From GAS188 sp963713805 (lineage in GTDB: Bacteria > Pseudomonadota > Alphaproteobacteria > Rhizobiales > Beijerinckiaceae): a stretch of DNA of 64,000 nucleotides. Every line of letters starts with the position of its first letter. Within the stretch, counting starts at the first letter, position 1. Positions 62,241 to 64,000 of this stretch are shown here, piece by piece. The stretch spans positions 248,001-312,000 of the forward strand of contig CAVQNF010000039.1 in NCBI GenBank assembly GCA_963713805.1. Direction: 5' to 3'. The position numbers and the translations under genes were made by a program. Under the pieces are notes generated by a model. That model was not told the origin of the DNA, ran no database searches, and was given only the letters and a program-made list of their open reading frames with translations.

Positions 62241-63572
62241 TCAAATGGGCGGCGTGTCGTTTGCCGCGAAAACCTCACCGGAAAAATAGAGCGAGCCGGC
62301 GAGCAGGATGCGCGGGGGCACGTCCCAGGCCCGGGCAGCGATCCTTTGCAGCGCCGCCTCGATGCTCGGCGCCTCCTCGGCCTTCAACCCCGCCTCGCGC
62401 GCGAACTCCACGACTTCGCGCGCCGGGCGCCCGGCGGTGCTCGCGGCCATCGACACCGCCAGAAGCTCGGATACGAGGCCGTGAAAAGGCCGCAGGAAGC
62501 CGGCGGTGTCCTTGGTCGACAGCATGGCGGCGATCATCACGAGCGGGCGCGGCGAATGGTGCTCGAGATCCCCCATGGCGGCGGCGAGAACGCGCCCGCC
62601 GTCGGGGTTGTGGCCCCCGTCGAGCCAGAGCTCGGCGCCAGGCGGGATCAGGGTCACGAGCTTGCCCCGCGTCAGCCGCTGAAGCCGCGCCGGCCATTCG
62701 GCCGAGAGCAGGCCCCGTTCGAACTCGCCGGCGCCGAGCGGGGCGAGCTTCGCGGTTCGAAGCGTCGCGATCGCGGTCGCGGCATTGACATGCTGATGGC
62801 GGCCGGCGAGGCGCGGCAACGGCAGATCGAGGAGCCCTTCTTCGTCCTCGAAGACGAGCCGCCCGTTCTCCTCGCGCACGTGGAAATTCTCACGGCCCAG
62901 CACGAGCTTCGACGCGCTCCTTTCCGCCTCGCGGCGCAGCACGGTCTCGGCCTCCGGATAATCCTGGGGCGCGACGATGGCGGGCGCGCCGCGCTTGAAG
63001 ATGCCGGCCTTCTCGCGAGCGATCTCGGCGAGCGTCGACCCGAGCCATTCCTGATGATCGAGGCCGATCGGCGTGATGACGGTCGCGACCGGCGAGCGCA
63101 CGACATTCGTGGCGTCGCCGCGTCCGCCGACCCCGACCTCGAGAAGCGTCGCGTCGGCCGGATGTCGCGCGAACAGCAGGAAGGTCGCCGCCATCGTGAT
63201 CTCGAAGAAGCTGATCTCGCCGCCCGCATTGACGCGCTCGCAGCGCTCGAGGGCCTCGATAAGCTCGTCTTCGCCCACGAGCTCTCCGGGCGCGCCCTTG
63301 CGCCCGAGTCTCATCACGTTCATGGAAGCGCACGAGATGCGGGCGAGGTGTGAACATGCACGGCATAGGCCGGCGGCCTCGAGCGTCGCTCGCATGAAAG
63401 CCACGGTCGAGCCCTTGCCGTTCGTGCCTCCGACATGGATGACCGGGGGCAGGCGCAGATGCGGATCGCCGAGCGCGGACAGCAGACGCTCGAGCCGCCC
63501 GAGCGACAGGTCCATCTTGCGCGCATGCAGATCGAGCAGACGCTGCAGCACGACATCTGAGGATTGCTTCAT
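62241..63572 (-). CDS. folC: bifunctional folylpolyglutamate synthase/dihydrofolate synthase
   Basis: A 443-residue Mur-ligase-type enzyme with ATP loop VIHVGGTNGKGSTVAFMRAT, GRGDATNVVRSPVATVITPI, the LDHQEWLG loop and LWLDGGHNPDGGRVL. It adds glutamate to dihydropteroate and to folates. One short stretch is wrong: between AAGL and MRLGRKGAPGEL the text reads CRACSHLARISCASMNV, while the neighbouring frames there read AVHVHTSP and HLVRFHER, the normal FolC sequence. So at least two to three small compensating shifts lie between about 63310 and 63385. The overall frame survives. It is followed upstream by accD, the usual Rhizobiales order. Confidence 0.93.
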   Translation of the reverse strand: MKQSSDVVLQRLLDLHARKMDLSLGRLERLLSALGDPHLRLPPVIHVGGTNGKGSTVAFMRATLEAAGLCRACSHLARISCASMNVMRLGRKGAPGELVGEDELIEALERCERVNAGGEISFFEITMAATFLLFARHPADATLLEVGVGGRGDATNVVRSPVATVITPIGLDHQEWLGSTLAEIAREKAGIFKRGAPAIVAPQDYPEAETVLRREAERSASKLVLGRENFHVREENGRLVFEDEEGLLDLPLPRLAGRHQHVNAATAIATLRTAKLAPLGAGEFERGLLSAEWPARLQRLTRGKLVTLIPPGAELWLDGGHNPDGGRVLAAAMGDLEHHSPRPLVMIAAMLSTKDTAGFLRPFHGLVSELLAVSMAASTAGRPAREVVEFAREAGLKAEEAPSIEAALQRIAARAWDVPPRILLAGSLYFSGEVFAANDTPPI

Positions 63573-63710
63573 GACGCTCTGGCCGGTTCCGTCTCACTCG
63601 AGCCTCGGAATGCAACTGGAATAGCGCGCTGGCGCGGCTTCGCAAGTCGCGAGGCGCCATGCTCGCCGCGGTGAATCACAAGGGACGGTCGCTCGAGGCC
63701 GTGGCTGGCG

Positions 63711-64000
63711 CTATTCGGCGACGTTCGCCAGCGCCTGCTCCTCCCCGATGGGCGCGCTCGCAAGCTTCGGCGCGTGCATGAGCAGGCGGCAAAGACGCGC
63801 CAAGCGTCGTGCGCATCTCGGCGCGCGGCACGACCATGTCGACCATGCCGTGCCGCTTGAGATATTCGGCCTTCTGAAAGCCATCGGGAAGCTTCTCGCG
63901 GATGGTCTGCTCGATGACGCGCGGGCCGGCAAAGCCGATGAGCGCGCCGGGCTCGGCGACATGCACGTCGCCGAGCATCGCGTAGGAGGCGGTGACGCCG
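63711..64000 (-). CDS. accD: acetyl-CoA carboxylase carboxyltransferase subunit beta, 3' part only, frameshifted
   Basis: The gene enters from the window's right edge. Its visible part reads DVHVAEPGALIGFAGPRVIE and KLPDGFQKAEYLKRHGMVDM with VVPRAEMRTTL, the conserved C-terminal half of AccD. It binds carboxybiotin and acetyl-CoA with AccA to make malonyl-CoA. After TTL one extra base (near 63803) shifts the frame. The true ending ARLCRLLMHAPKLASAPIGE runs in another frame to the stop at 63711. Such a break in an essential gene argues for a sequencing indel. The zinc-finger N-terminus lies outside the window. Confidence 0.9.
   Translation of the reverse strand, partial: ASPPPTRCSATCMSPSPARSSALPARASSSRPSARSFPMAFRRPNISSGTAWSTWSCRAPRCARRLARLCRLLMHAPKLASAPIGEEQALANVAE

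Noticed and set aside
1..64000. tRNA, rRNA or known riboswitch
   Set aside because: I looked for cloverleaf-like TTCGA arms and conserved riboswitch cores by eye and saw none I could support; a covariance-model scan would settle it.

Overview
This window is a high-GC chromosome segment that reads like an alphaproteobacterium of the Hyphomicrobiales (Rhizobiales). The clues are the folC-accD and lysA-DUF4175 neighbour pairs, an Omp25-like porin, a heterotetrameric sarcosine oxidase operon (soxBDAG) and CCCTCATCCGCC-type intergenic palindromes. The assignment rests on gene content and order read by eye; no search was run.

Layout. 0-5 kb: small envelope and redox genes (secreted protein, HdeD, cytochrome c, GMC oxidoreductase) and a GNAT/DUF1778 toxin-antitoxin pair. 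5-11 kb: a family-5 (peptide/opine/nickel type) ABC importer operon on the minus strand. 11-20 kb: hypothetical proteins, a LuxR-type regulator, a small catabolic group (FAH-family hydrolase, MetE-like protein, intradiol ring-cleavage dioxygenase, DUF2000), a broken AraC regulator and arfB. 20-22.5 kb: a truncated autotransporter beside an intact IS110-family element. 22.8-26 kb: one large SARP/AAA/TPR regulator split by frameshifts. 27-38 kb: an AbgB-like amidohydrolase, soxBDAG, betA, a HigBA-type toxin-antitoxin pair with the remains of a second one, and an FAD oxidoreductase; together the sox and bet genes suggest choline/betaine/sarcosine use. 38-48 kb: typA, then livH and livM separated by a CDP-deoxysugar/glycosyltransferase block. 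48-53.5 kb: secreted proteins, a badly frameshifted DUF4175 membrane protein and lysA. 53.6-58 kb: a decayed autotransporter with an Asn-Ser-Gly-Thr-Ile repeat array, and a second, dead IS110 copy. 58-64 kb: aldo/keto reductase, SDR, glycosyltransferase, porin, folC and the 3' end of accD.

The most interesting feature is the pair of IS110 elements. Both sit at the same nucleotide inside the same REP-like palindrome. The roughly 170 nt upstream of each transposase folds as a 5' hairpin followed by two internal-loop stem-loops. The first loop carries sequences matching the two sides of the genomic target, and the second carries sequences matching the two element ends, around a shared CT core. 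This is the architecture of an IS621-type bridge RNA.

A second general point is that many otherwise well-conserved genes (accD, folC, soxD, a permease, a porin, a dioxygenase and others) carry single-base frameshifts. This looks more like indel errors in the assembly than biology, so 'broken' calls outside the IS and autotransporter regions should be treated with caution.
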